NCBI RefSeq assembly: GCF_028502605.1
Contig: NC_079235.1
Location: 496,001 to 560,000 of the forward strand
DNA: 64,000 nucleotides
From: Trichoderma breve
Taxonomy: Eukaryota > Ascomycota > Sordariomycetes > Hypocreales > Hypocreaceae
Reading direction: 5' to 3'
The stretch's first letter is position 1. Each line of letters opens with the position of its first letter. Below, piece after piece: positions 35,401 to 46,906 of the stretch. The notes under the pieces are model-generated. The model made no database searches. It was not told the DNA's origin and was given only the letters and a program-made list of their open reading frames with translations. The position numbers and the translations under genes are program-made.

Positions 35401-36964
35401 ACTATGACTTGTTCATCTACTTCTTTGACTTTGGCAAGTGCCAATACTACTGCAACGAAGCATGGCAAGGTCCTACTTTTTAGGAGACGCTAAATTATGC
35501 GATCCCGTTGCCATATCTTGTTGATCTTACGACTCAACTGCAAATCAATAATCTCTTTGGGCCCATTTACTTGCAGAATCCTGCTTAGAGAAACAGCCCT
35601 GGTAGCCTTGCCACATATGACCATAATTTGACATAACCAGAGTCAAGCTGAATTAGATGTATGTCGGATATTTAATATCCGCAGACACATTCGGGCCAAT
35701 CGCTCCGTCATATATGCATAAGCAATATGATGTTCTTGTACCTTCTCGTTACCCAGGCACAACATAACTCGGGTCTCCATTTTGGCGATCGAATTAGTGT
35801 CAGCATACTACGTGCGACTATGCTATACTCGGGGCTACAAGTTCCAAGATATTCTCGGCTGATATCTTGATTCCGTTGCCCAAAACCTCATCTTATGTCA
35901 GGCTGGGTGAGGCGCAGTCAGTACGATATTCGTTGTCAATCTGCCTGTCCATCAGGTCTCTGGTTTCGAACCAAGTCGAGGGATTCCTTTCAGCCCTATG
36001 GCACTATGCGCCTTGTCTTACCGGTCACACGAGCCTTGTGCTGCTTCAAACTTCAAACACTGGCCGGTGTAACTCATCTGCCAAATGCAAGTGGCTGTAC
36101 AGCGTGCCTGGGCAACGTTTTCACACACAAGCTCTTTGACTGGCTAACCATGACGGAATCTCTAAATAAATCCCCAGACAGACACGGCTTTGCTGACCTT
36201 GTCCCCGTGTCTGAGAATTTGGAATTTGTCAAGACACTCTTAGGAGCTATGATTCATGTAGGAGTTAGTGGCAAATTGGCAGCCTTTCAAATCTCGAAAG
36301 GTACCAAGGGGCAACTCCAGAAAAGGCGACCTTGTGCTTAAGCCAACAAGGCTTCGACTTTTTCAACGTAGTAGCACACAGACATACCCAGACAAAACAC
36401 AAGATGGCTTTATCTCGCTATGTTCTCAAGTGAGCATTTGATTTCGCCTCCGCAATCCGCCAACCAATCGGAAGACCTTGTCGCAAGAGAACCCCGGCCA
36501 GGACCCCTAAAAAGCCAATGATTCCATCCAGGCCATCCTACTGGAGAGAAACAGGCCATTGAGAAAATGAGAGGGAAAATGAAGAAACAAACAGGGTGTC
36601 AGTGCTCAGTAGCAAATTGTTTCGGGGCTGCCTAATGTTTCTAATTGCTGTTGGCGTCGGAGCAGCCTCGGAAACCCCCTGTGTATCAGGTTTGTTTCTT
36701 GTTTCTTGGATACAGCTTTTGACAGGACAGTGCTTGCTTAGTGGCATTATTACCAAGAATGGGGGGTAAGGGGAGCGACGCATTGAGGTTGAAGAGATGA
36801 ATCACCAAAGACGCTTTTTTTCTGTCTCTCTTCATTGACGGGATCTTTGGCCGGCCGAAGGACCAACTTTTCATGATCTACTGTTGACTTGGGCGATTCG
36901 AGCGAAGAGTTTCATACAACGCCCTTTCAGTTGGCTCCTAATACACATACACACATACTCAGCC
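29456..36964. other. 7.5-kb gene desert
   Basis: The first ~800 nt (29460-30250) are strongly purine-rich on the plus strand, meaning a CT-rich promoter/leader of the minus-strand nucleotidyltransferase gene; long frames there on both strands reflect composition. From about 30300 to 36900 no frame has convincing protein character or splice partners. The stretch is dotted with GTAC- and CTAG-containing palindromes such as GGTACC, CCTAGGTA and CTCGTAC. No terminal inverted repeats, integrase/RT motifs or tRNA were found by eye. Confidence 0.5.
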
Positions 36965-37965
36965 ATGCTCTCCAGCCTCAGCACAAAGCTCGCGCTGAAA
37001 AAGGTCGGCCTCTCAAGCAAAGACCTGGACCTGTCAGCATTCGCCGCGCCGTCCCAGACAAGCACAGGAAAGCGCACAGGTACCGGAGATGATGGCCAGG
37101 CCGGCGGCGCCTGGGGCACATGGATGTCGAACACGTCGCTGCCGCTGAAAGTCACCCCTTGGCTGTCTCCGCCGCCGCCTCCGGTAAAGCTGGCGCCGGT
37201 GCCTCGGATCGGACAGGTTGCGCCGCTGGATCGGCAGAGGAGGCTTCAGCTGGGAGGGAGGACCAAATGCCTGGTTGTGTTTCTGCGTTGTGTTGGATGT
37301 GCTTGTAAGTCTTATATGTAACCCCTTGTCGTTGTCATCATCATGTGTGGTGAAGCTGCTTTCGATACCCAATATGCACTTATCATACATACCTATATCA
37401 TGATTCAAGTTTGAACCCATCTAACGAAAAGGCTTATACATATACAGTCGCCCAAAAGACATTCCTCAAGCTCCGCGCAATAGCAAACCGCCATGCCGGC
37501 TCCATCACCTGCATCGCCGTCTCACACTCGTCTGAACGAGCCACATACAAATGGATCGACCTGCTCGGCGGCTCATGGAACGTCCAGATCGTCATCGACC
37601 AAGAACGCTCCATCTACGCCGCCTGGGGCCTCGGCACCGCAAACAGCATCTGGTACGTCCTCAGCCCGTCGACCCAAGTCCAATCGTGGAAGGAAACGGG
37701 CTGGCTGGGGGATCGAGTGGCCGGGGCCATACAACGAAGTAACAGCAGGAGCAAGGAGATGGCTGGCAGATATACGGAACCGAGAAAAGGGCGTGCAGTC
37801 GAGGAGACGGCGGAGAACGGCTCGGCGACGGAGCTGGGGAGTAAGTGGCAGGAGGCGGGGGCGTTTGCGGTGGATGGGAGAGGGACTGTGGTTTGGGGCG
37901 GCAAGGCGACGAGTGCGGATGATGTGATGGATTTGGATGAAGGGGCGAAGCTGCTGATGCTGTGA
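36965..37965 (+). CDS. PRXL2/AAED1-like AhpC-TSA thioredoxin-fold protein (285 aa, 2 exons)
   Basis: Exons 36965-37304 and 37448-37965. The 143-nt intron has donor GTAAGT, a CTAAC branch point near 37423 and acceptor ACAG, phase 1. Residues 1-100 are a basic/Pro-rich N terminus with a PPPPP run. The thioredoxin-like fold starts at about residue 100 (KCLVVFLRCVGCAF) with Cys109-x-x-Cys112 at the redox position. It continues with ITCIAVSHSSERATYKWID and a GSWNVQIVIDQERSIYAAWG segment, typical of the fungal AhpC/TSA antioxidant-like family (PF13911 type). The C terminus is Lys/Glu-rich with a VDGRGTVVWGGKA end. A peroxide- or quinone-linked redox role is likely from the family, but a peroxidase reaction is not established for these proteins. 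The start is the first ATG of the long first exon. Confidence 0.88.
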
Positions 37966-39691
37966 TTGAGATGTGATACCATTGTGTTGAAGAAGGGAAA
38001 ATTCTTGTACATGTTTTATTTAGAGAGTGCTGTTATCAAGCACTCCAACTTGGCTATTCGATACCCCGGCGACCTATATCTGCAGGATTGGATATAGATG
38101 CAATATGTTTTTTATCTACATGATTCTGAGTATCTACTGCTACAAACGGGTTTGAGTATCTGCTACTACCAATGTCTTTCTCCTTGTATTGTTACGGTTG
38201 CTTTCTTAGAATACCTGTCATCATCCCCTTCTTCGAGTATCTAGCATTTGTAGATCAAGTATAGGGGCCGTAACTATACATTGTCAAATGATTAAGTGGT
38301 CTATACATCATCATCATATATACTAACAGTAAGATACGAGTTGCTGTATAGCTACTCCATATATATCAATCTTCATATCAATCTTTGTAAATCGTGATGA
38401 CTTCCTGGTATACCGTAGTTCAAAATCAATCAAAATCTCGAAGCAGCGTTTTCCCAAACCCAATTCTCCCATTATCTTTGCTAGCATTTGCAACTAAAAA
38501 AAGAGGTTTCCTATAAATTGCCCCCAATTATCGTCTTTCCCACAACCATCAAGTGGACTTTGCGCCTGTAATTTCCCCCAACTTATATAAAGGAAGCAGA
38601 CCGTTGTCAACACTGAAAGCAACACCTCCCCCTTTGATAGCAAAACCCATATTCCCGTCCCTCAAAAGAGAGAAAACAATAAAAAGAATCCGTAAAAAAA
38701 GAGCCCAAGCCTATTCCCAGAGCCGCCCAGTAGAGAAGAAGAAAAAACAACACAAGGAAAGCCAAGTCCTAAATCCCCCCCAAAGAGTCCCGCTTCGTGC
38801 TCAACTCCTCCCCTTTTTCTCTCACCCACCGTTTTATGTCTTTGTTTTTTTGTGCTGCTTTATAAAAAAGTTCTGTCGTTTTTTTCTCGTGTCCTTTTGA
38901 GCACCAGAACATCCCCGTTCCCATATCCCCCCAAATCAAGATCCTAGCCAGCAAAAGGCGCGCATGTCGTGTACTTTTTGTTTTCCATCTTTGCCAGTCT
39001 TACCGGTAGCCCAATGGAACGCCTTTCCATATGTCCCGGATATTGACCATCAAATTTTGTTTCCCTGCCAGCAAATGAACTTACTCCATAGCCGACTCCA
39101 GCCAACGAACCCCCCTTTCCTTCTCCCAGCCAACGCTCTCCAAAGTGCTCCTGTTCAATTTTGTAATCCCACCGCCGCATGTAAATCGAGTCGCCAAAAC
39201 TCAAAAAAGGATACGCCGCTGTCGCAACCAAGGACGCAACTCCTCATTCCAGTCCCAATCCTGCGCCAAAAGCAAGATAAAAACTCCTACCCGGATGCCC
39301 TTGCTCCTCTGTCGAGTTCACCCAACAGGCCATCCCAATTCCAGATCCCAGGTATAGAGTAGAGCAAGCCTCCCCTCCCCCTTATTTTTGCCTTTGTCGT
39401 AATCGCCCGGAAATGCCTCGCAATACCTTTCTTCGCCGAATATCGTACCAAAGACTACCCAGCGAAAAACAAAACGCGAAGACCGAAATCAACCGCCTTG
39501 ACCAAAAATGACCGAACGAAAATGCCAATGATTCCATTCCCTTGCCTCCCCAGCGCCTTTGGATTTTTCTACTAATGCAACAATTCAACTTGCTCTTCAC
39601 CTTGCTCCTCCAGCCGAAAAAGAAAAAAAGAAAAAGAAAAAAAGGTTACAACCGCCTTTCAACGCCGCCGCAAATGATAAACTGACTGACT
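37966..39691. other. Convergent 3' intergenic
   Basis: A/T-rich, with TATATA and poly-A/T stretches around 38290-38880. It probably carries long 3' UTRs of the flanking genes. No gene is supported. Confidence 0.55.
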
Positions 39692-41539
39692 TTAACCCCA
39701 GACGCTGGCTTGAGCACCGAGACCAGAAGACTGGCCCCAAACACCGTTACCACGGCCCCAGCCGCCATTTGCAGCATGGGGAGTGCTGGAGCGCTTGGCA
39801 GAAGCGTTGCCCGTGGGCGTTCCCGTGGGACGAGTTCCAATGGGGGCAACGGCAGCTCCCTGAGAAACCTTGGAACCAGGTCCAAAGTCGCCGCGGGGAG
39901 GAGACGCGTTGGTCGGGCTGGACGTGCTGGTACGGCTCTGGGAGCCGACGGCGTTGTCAAACACCTTGTTTGTCGGTCCAGCGGTCTGAGGGCTGGTGGT
40001 GCTCTGAGGTCGCGAGCCCAGGTCAGCCGCGTTGAGATCAGCGCCCGATCCCGGAGTTCCCACGTCGGCCGGGACGCGGCCAATGCTGTCATAGGCAAGG
40101 GGAGAGTGGCCTCGCAGGCTGGCAGGGCCGCTGGGACCGGGGGCTCCGGTGCGGATGTTGCCAGTCTCGTCAATGTAGCCGGCCTTGTCGGCAAAGGTGC
40201 CCTCTCCATACAGAGCGCTGCGCTGGCGAGCAATGAGCTCACGAGTCTCCTCCTCCGTCATATGCTTGTTGTTTCCCTGCTGGGTGGCAACATCAGACAA
40301 GACACCTACGTCAGAAGAAAAAGAGTCGTTAGCACGTGTTGCCCACCATCCTCGACGCTGAACCATAAACACGACGTAGACAATTGACAAGAGAAATCCA
40401 AACAAAAAACAGAACCCGAGACGCCGTCTCAGAAAAGGAACGGCCTTCCCGGCAACGAAAAATGGCTCGGGGTGAGAAAGACAAAAGACTCGGCGGAACA
40501 GGCAGGTGTCCATCTTGAACCACCCCATTGGCCAATAACATTTTTTTTAATTATTTTTTTTCTGGCTTGGGAACCCCCTTTGAATAGGAAGATAGGAAGT
40601 GCTACACAGTTGAGGGAGGCCTACTTCGTTGATATTGCTGCTCCGTGTGGAGGTTTCGAAGCTCACGCTCCCGCTGAGCTGCCATCCTTCTCTTAGCCTG
40701 CATGACCTGCTCCGCCTCGTTGGAGCCTCGAGAAGACTGGTGACGCTGGGCGGCATAGAAATTGTGGAGGTTTGCTCCCTGAGAGCCACGAGCGTCATCG
40801 AAGTTGTTAACAGAATGAGCACGAGGACCACCCATTCGACCATCTATAGGGGGGCAAGAGTTACGTGGTTAGCCATAGGACTCTTCTGAGGGCCTGCTCG
40901 AGGCCCTTGGCTACTTACGACAAGTAGGAGGGGAGGGATGAGAGGAGAAGAAGGGGGTTTTGTTTGGTTTTTTTCTCTTGTAACCAGCGAACAGCTAGTA
41001 GGGCATGGAAAACTCACGTCGCGCACCCATGACATAGCCTTTGCCGGATTTCTGCAAGTTCTCGTGGGCACGATCAACCTCTATACATCCACATGTTAGC
41101 AGCTTTCCCAGATGATTATGTTAAAGTCGAGGAGAGAGAGGGGGGGAGTAGAGGCCCGCGAGGTGTCATCGCAAGCGTCAAAATTTCCAAAATTCCCTGG
41201 TATCAGGAGCGGCAGGAGTGGCAGATGTGGCGCACTCTCGACAGCAACCTAAAAAGGAAAAAAAGGATATTCAAACAATTGCAACGTTGTTGCACCAGGG
41301 GTCGGAAACGCCACCATCCGTCTGTACGTACCATCAAATTGATACGAAAAGGCATAGTCATCCTGGGGCTGCGGTCCGTTGGCACCTGTGGGCATCAAGT
41401 CGTTAGTCGCGGCGCCCAGGTCGAAGATAGAGGCAGAGAGGGCGCGCAACGTACCTGCGCGAACAGGAGTGCTCGCGCCGTGGTGGTCCCAGTTGTTCTG
41501 GGCCGGAGCCGACCACTGGGGATTGTCGTAGTAGGACAT
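39692..41539 (-). CDS. rfeG: RfeG-like conserved fungal protein (344 aa, 5 exons)
   Basis: Exons 41539-41455, 41385-41332, 41080-41018, 40843-40625 and 40305-39692. Introns are 69, 251, 174 and 319 nt, every one phase 1; three have GCTAAC/ACTAAC branch points. The N terminus MSYYDNPQWSAPAQNNW, the segment EVDRAHENLQKSGKGYVMGA, the block RHQSSRGSNEAEQVMQAKRR and the later MTEEETRELIARQRSALYG match, from memory, the conserved pattern of Pezizomycotina proteins annotated as transcription factor RfeG. The C-terminal ~150 residues are Ser/Pro/Gly-rich and disordered. No classical DNA-binding domain is visible, so the transcription-factor label rests on family naming rather than on the sequence. 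Many short exons with unusually long introns are notable for this window. Confidence 0.82.
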
Positions 41540-44500
41540 TGTTTGCGTCGGGGACAGGAATCGGTCGAGGGACGGAGACACGGCGGCGATGGCGATGGAC
41601 GACTATCTTTTGGGCTAGAGATTCAAAGAGTGTTAGTGGTGAGGATGCGAGATAAAATCCATCAAAAGTTGCGGTCAAATGCTATTTGTGGGGCCATGGA
41701 ATATGGAAAACAGCGTCATATCAGGTTCCCCACGGCCAAGAGATTTGGAACTGTCAGCCGGGGTGGGCGCTGAAAGATGCGACGTCTCCAGGAGGAAGAG
41801 TGCCTTGTTGCAGAGAGAGGCCAGGAACAGGCCAGGCCCGACGAGGCCCGTACCGTAGAGGGGAAGCGAGGGCCTGGATCAAGCGATGCGGGAGAGGGAC
41901 CAGATGTCGTGGCAAAGCAAATTTCCGCTCAGCCTCACAGCCGGGCCAGAGGAGACGGGACAGAACAGACGAGACGAGACACTCACCCCCGGGAGAAAAC
42001 AAGGACACGGCCTGTTTGAACGTCGGCTGGGGATTCGTCGGGCGAAGGAGGACAGAGAGAGAGGAAAAAGAAAAAGAAAAAAAAGCCGCGGCGCGACGAA
42101 AATGCAGAGGCGTCAAATCGTCAAGTAAAGGGGTCTCGGGAGAAATGAAGACGAAGCGGGGCCGAGCCAAACCAGCTCTGGACAGCGGGAACCGGCTTAG
42201 CGCGCAGATTGTTTGGTGGACAAGGCGCTGCTGTATCTGTACTGGGAGTCTGGAGTCTAAAGAGAATAGAGAAGTAAGAGGAGAAGAGAGAGGGGAGAGA
42301 AGCGCAGTTGAGGGCAAAAAAAGAGAGCGGCGCTACACAGAGGCCAAAGGCGGAACGAAGAAATTCGTGATGGAGCAGAGGAAAAAAACTGCAAGTAGGG
42401 GGGAAGAGAGAAAAAAAACTTGACATGAACTGAAAGTGGCCAGAGGATGCAGCGAGCACAGGCAGGTGGTGCCGTGGTCAGCACTGTACGGTACCTGTAC
42501 AAGCAGCACAACGGGGGCATGTACAGTACGAGAGAGTGCTACGGGCCAGTGGCTGACAGGCCTATCGGACGCTGCGAAGAAATGGATGGACTGGATAGAA
42601 ATGCACCATCTGTATCCATCAAGGTCTTGAGCAGCGATGCATGGAAGATGTACAGCACACTGTATGGATATCCATGTTCATGTTTTGGTTTGCAGCTGGC
42701 CCTTTTTACTAGATTTTCATTGGATTAAATTGCAGGTGACTGCCGCCTTGTTGGACATTGGAACAAGGCTTTGGTCGATCCATGTTCTTTCTGGCTGCTG
42801 GAGTGAGAGATGATGGACCTGGTACCGGGTTTAAGTCTCCGAAGCTCGCCTGCACTTGGAGGATCATTGTCAACTTGATATTCGTTTGGATCATGGCATT
42901 TCTACTATACTACTACCTGATGGTATCCTACCCAAGAGCCAGCCACCTGGCATGAACGGAAGAAGCAAAAAGGAACGTTGGAACAAGAGGAGAAGAAATC
43001 CGTCAAGTGTCATATCCGAATACCCAGGACCTGTATCGGCCCTTGTACCGCTACCTGCTGCTCCGCAACTCCACCACGGATGGCTCGATCTTGGCGCAGA
43101 TGGGCGGAGAGACCAGAGACCAGAGAGACCAGAGAAAGGGAAACCGGGACACGGACATGTCAAGTAAAGGTACAGGAACTCGGTAGGATATGATAGCTGG
43201 AGAATTATTAGTGCTACTATGGAGCATTGCTACCATGGCCGGCTTCTAGCTATGTAACGAAGCATTCAGGTATCCCCCTCGTTGGCGATGTGCTCTAGGG
43301 CGTCTATCCAATTTTTCTTTAGGTGTCATGCGGAACAGTAACAAGTCGATGCAGCACGGTGCGGTGCAGCCCGGGGGAGCTACAGCAGCCACCCGCGGGA
43401 GCAGCAAGGCTTGGGCACTCGGTTGTTGGATGCAGCTCTCCAGCGAGGCCACGGATCAGTCTGGTCAATCCTGTCGGCCACAAGGTGCGAGGGGGAGTTG
43501 AGATGAGCTGCTCGCTCAGCCTTACAAGGCATCTGGACAACTGCCGTGATTTCATGAGATTGGGGGCTGTTGTATTGATTAAACAGCAGCGTCCATAGTA
43601 CTCCCAACTATTTACAATTGATGCCAGCATGTACATGTACGCAGCAGCCACAAAAGATCAATGTCCAATTGATCCCATCACCCCGGCCCGCCGCCTGCCC
43701 GTTTGGGGCTTCTACGGAGTAATCCGTCTTCCCCGACACATCTGATCACATTTATTGCCTCTTTCTGCCGGCTACATATGCTGGATGCAGTCAGTACTGT
43801 ATGGATCGATGGATGTACATGCTGAGTACACTACTTGCCCCTGTGCCCTGCTGTTCTGTGCGCTCGTATCAACTGCTGCTCATTTGCTGTTCAACTTCTC
43901 TCGTCCTTCTTCTGCACTTCCGTCCCAGACCAGATGCTGTAAGCACCCGTTCCCCGTTATCACAAGAGGGCCTCCCGCGCGCTTTGCCTACCTGGGTAAA
44001 CTGGCCCATCGTCGTGGTGCGATAAGACGTCATGACTCTTGGCTGGCCTCTCACTTGGTTGGCCTCTTGCGGGAACACATCTCGTACAGCCGTGCAGTCA
44101 GTAGACGGGGTCACTGGAGATCAGTTGGATTACGAAGCACAGCACCACTCTCGGCTTTTGATCTCCCTCCTCATTCTTCTACCCATTTCATCCACTACCT
44201 CTTGCAAATCCGCAAATCCCTGTGGCCTCTTCTCCATTTGTTCTGTTCCCTGTTTGTTGTGGGGTATGGAGGGGCCGAAAGCTGATGGGACTCGTACTGT
44301 AACTGTAACTGTAAATGTACTTGTCCCAGCAATAGCTCTTCCTCGAGGCCACCAACGAACGGATATTTGTCTCCATTTGTCAAGATGCGCGCCACTTGGC
44401 CCCCCGACTTATACCCGGATTATTCTCTTTTTTTTTCTTCGCGAACCAGAGCTGGCTGATTGCTTTTTACAGTGCTCACGCATTACACAACTACCGCGCG

Positions 44501-46906
44501 GCGTGACTAGTATTTGCGTGTCAAGGTGGGGGAGAAGAAACTTGCCCTAGGGATATTGCTTTCACACGGGCTGAGAGAGAGGCGCAGACACAGAGATGGA
44601 AATATTGACGTTTTTTCTCTATTTTGCCTCTTGGCGTTTTGCCATGCCATCCCGAGGCCACGGTTCCCGCTGCGGCCCGTCCAAGGCGCAGTCGTTCAGA
44701 GTTTGGCCTGCTGTGCCTCTTCCGTCATGCTCCAAGCTACAAGTGTACTTTTAGCATTTACACCAAGTGAGACTGTCGATATTGCTTCAAGCTACCAGTG
44801 TTGGCTGCCGGCAGTACTATTAATCCTGCTACTACATACCATATAGCCTATGTGGCGAGACAGGATGAATAGGAATGCCTAATACCGACGGCACGGACTG
44901 GACCAGCACCCAGGTGAGGCCATTTGATGGCACTCATACTCTACATAAGCCGCCATCTTCATCCCCATTCCACTCCCCGCCCTGCTTCTTCTTCTCTTTG
45001 TGGCTCACGCGATGGCCGGCCAGGCTGTATGATAGGCTCCTCTAGCCCTTCGGTCCAAGCCGCCAGCCATCCCTCGCCGCTCCACTCGCCCGCTTCATGC
45101 ATCCAACTTGCATGAATCACCTTCAGCCCGGCTTCACCCCGAATCCTCTCCTCTTACTGGAATTTTTGTTTTTCTTTTAGTCTTTCTCTGCTGCAACTAC
45201 GGATAGACTAACGGCCAACATGTTTGGGTGAACACTGTGATGACGCAGGATGCTCCACGGCATGTGCAAGTACTCTGCTTGTCCATACCTCACAGCTGCA
45301 GCTTGCCTGTGTCTATCCCACGGGGCATGCATCTTTCCTCGCCTGCAGCAGGTCGAGCACGAGTACAGACAGTACCTGGTAGCAAAGGTCTACTACAGTG
45401 ACAAACCATCATCCGATGTCTATGGTAATGTCTTCTTAGAGAGACCCAAAGAAAGAGCTGAGCGTGCCAAGTGCGGGGATCCCGGCTTCATCCCAAACCC
45501 TCTCAGCTTCCCATGGCTTTCCGTCGGTACTCGTGCTCGTGCGGCAGTTTGCACGTTTCCTTGGCCGCATGATAGCAAGCCGGCAAGAATGCTGCCGAAG
45601 AATCCAGTCCAGTCTTTCATACACAGTGCAGAGGGCAACCAAGACGATCCCCAGTTCCGCCCCCAGTCTCACCCAAGTCGCCTCGTCTTCTCATTGGGGC
45701 TGACTGGCGAGACGATTTCGAGTCCGGAGTTCAGCCCACTTTAGCTTCTTATCTCAGGACTGCTGCCCGGCTTAGGCTGGGAAAGCAAAACCAGTTGATG
45801 TTGGCAGCCCATTTCGTCGGTGCCTACGGTGCATTGCAGAGCTAATGCACTCGCGGCAAAAAAGGATGTGTCTGTTTTGTCCGAGCAGGCCGTGAAGCTA
45901 AAGAGCTAAAAGCCAGAGGTGCATGTTCGCGAGAGCAGCTGTATCGATATATTGGTGATTGGTTCCGGTGTGGCGCTTTCTGGAACGGACGGCCCACAAA
46001 TGCCGGATATTATTTGATATCTAGAGCATTGCTAATAGGTCACAGTTAAATTGCCTCTGTCTTATGGAGGAGAGGTGAGAGGCCTCGTGGATGGAACCAG
46101 CAAGCTTGGTGAGTTGATTTGACAGAATAGCCTGCAGCCTACTGGTGCGTTTTCTCATCATCTGCGTGCAATGTTGGGACGTTGCCAATACTTGTGTGAT
46201 TTACATTGCATGCTTTGGCTAGTAAGAGTATGCTGTAAGACAATAGTATATCCTGCTTGTGCATATGCAGCCGTAACAGAAGACAATACAGTCATTGGCA
46301 AGATCATTTACAAGAGATTACAGTAGATAGAACAGAAACTCCTTGATTGGCATTCATTTGATTAACCTTAATCATATCTATAACCGAGCGTATCAGCAGC
46401 CAAACGATATGGCCACAAGATTGAATTTCAGCAGAGTTGCTTCTAAGCTACCCTATAATCAGGCACATCGACACAATCAGCTCATCAACACACCTTTTTC
46501 ATCAAAAGCATATTATTCTTGAGTCTTCTTGTCTGCTCATCAACTTACTTTTTATTGAATTTTCATACTCCGTCTCGTACCTCAATCTTTTTTCCAATTG
46601 TGGTGAGAGGCTGTCGTCCAGCTTCTTTGGCATATGGACCGCCTAGGTACCCGAACCAACGGCCATTTTCCTAAAACAAGCAAGTACCCTTTTCAATGGC
46701 ATGTAAAATGGAATTGGCAGGCCAAAAAATTCCAAACCCGACGACGTCATCGGACGACCCTGGGCCGTTCACTCCTACATCGATGATGCCTACTCTGTAC
46801 ATACTACCTAATAATTCATCTTTTCTCATTACAACGGCGTAAATGCCAACTCCTCCAATACCATTCTATAACTCAATGTATCGATAACTTCACATTTCTT
46901 CCCACC
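41540..46906. other. 5.4-kb intergenic region
   Basis: The first ~900 nt are purine-rich on the plus strand (CT-rich leader/promoter of the minus-strand RfeG-like gene); long frames there on both strands are compositional. The rest (about 42450-46900) shows only short frames without protein-like character, a CTGTAA triplet repeat at 44297-44314, and several GTAC palindromes. The right end is the promoter of the PAF-acetylhydrolase gene. Confidence 0.5.
44297..44314. repeat. (CTGTAA)3 short tandem repeat
   Basis: Three perfect hexamer copies in non-coding sequence; a fourth, diverged copy follows. Confidence 0.7.

Noticed and set aside
35867..36341. Two overlapping plus-strand frames of 90 and 148 residues
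   Set aside because: No protein-like pattern and no phase-compatible extension on either side.
41686..42423. 245-residue plus-strand frame rich in Arg/Glu/Lys and its minus-strand counterpart
   Set aside because: Same compositional cause, upstream of the RfeG-like gene.
43755..44285. 176-residue plus-strand frame
   Set aside because: No ordered domain, random-like composition, overlapping frames of similar length, no introns joining neighbours.
45250..45744. 164-residue plus-strand frame
   Set aside because: No recognisable motif; opposing and overlapping frames of similar size argue for chance.
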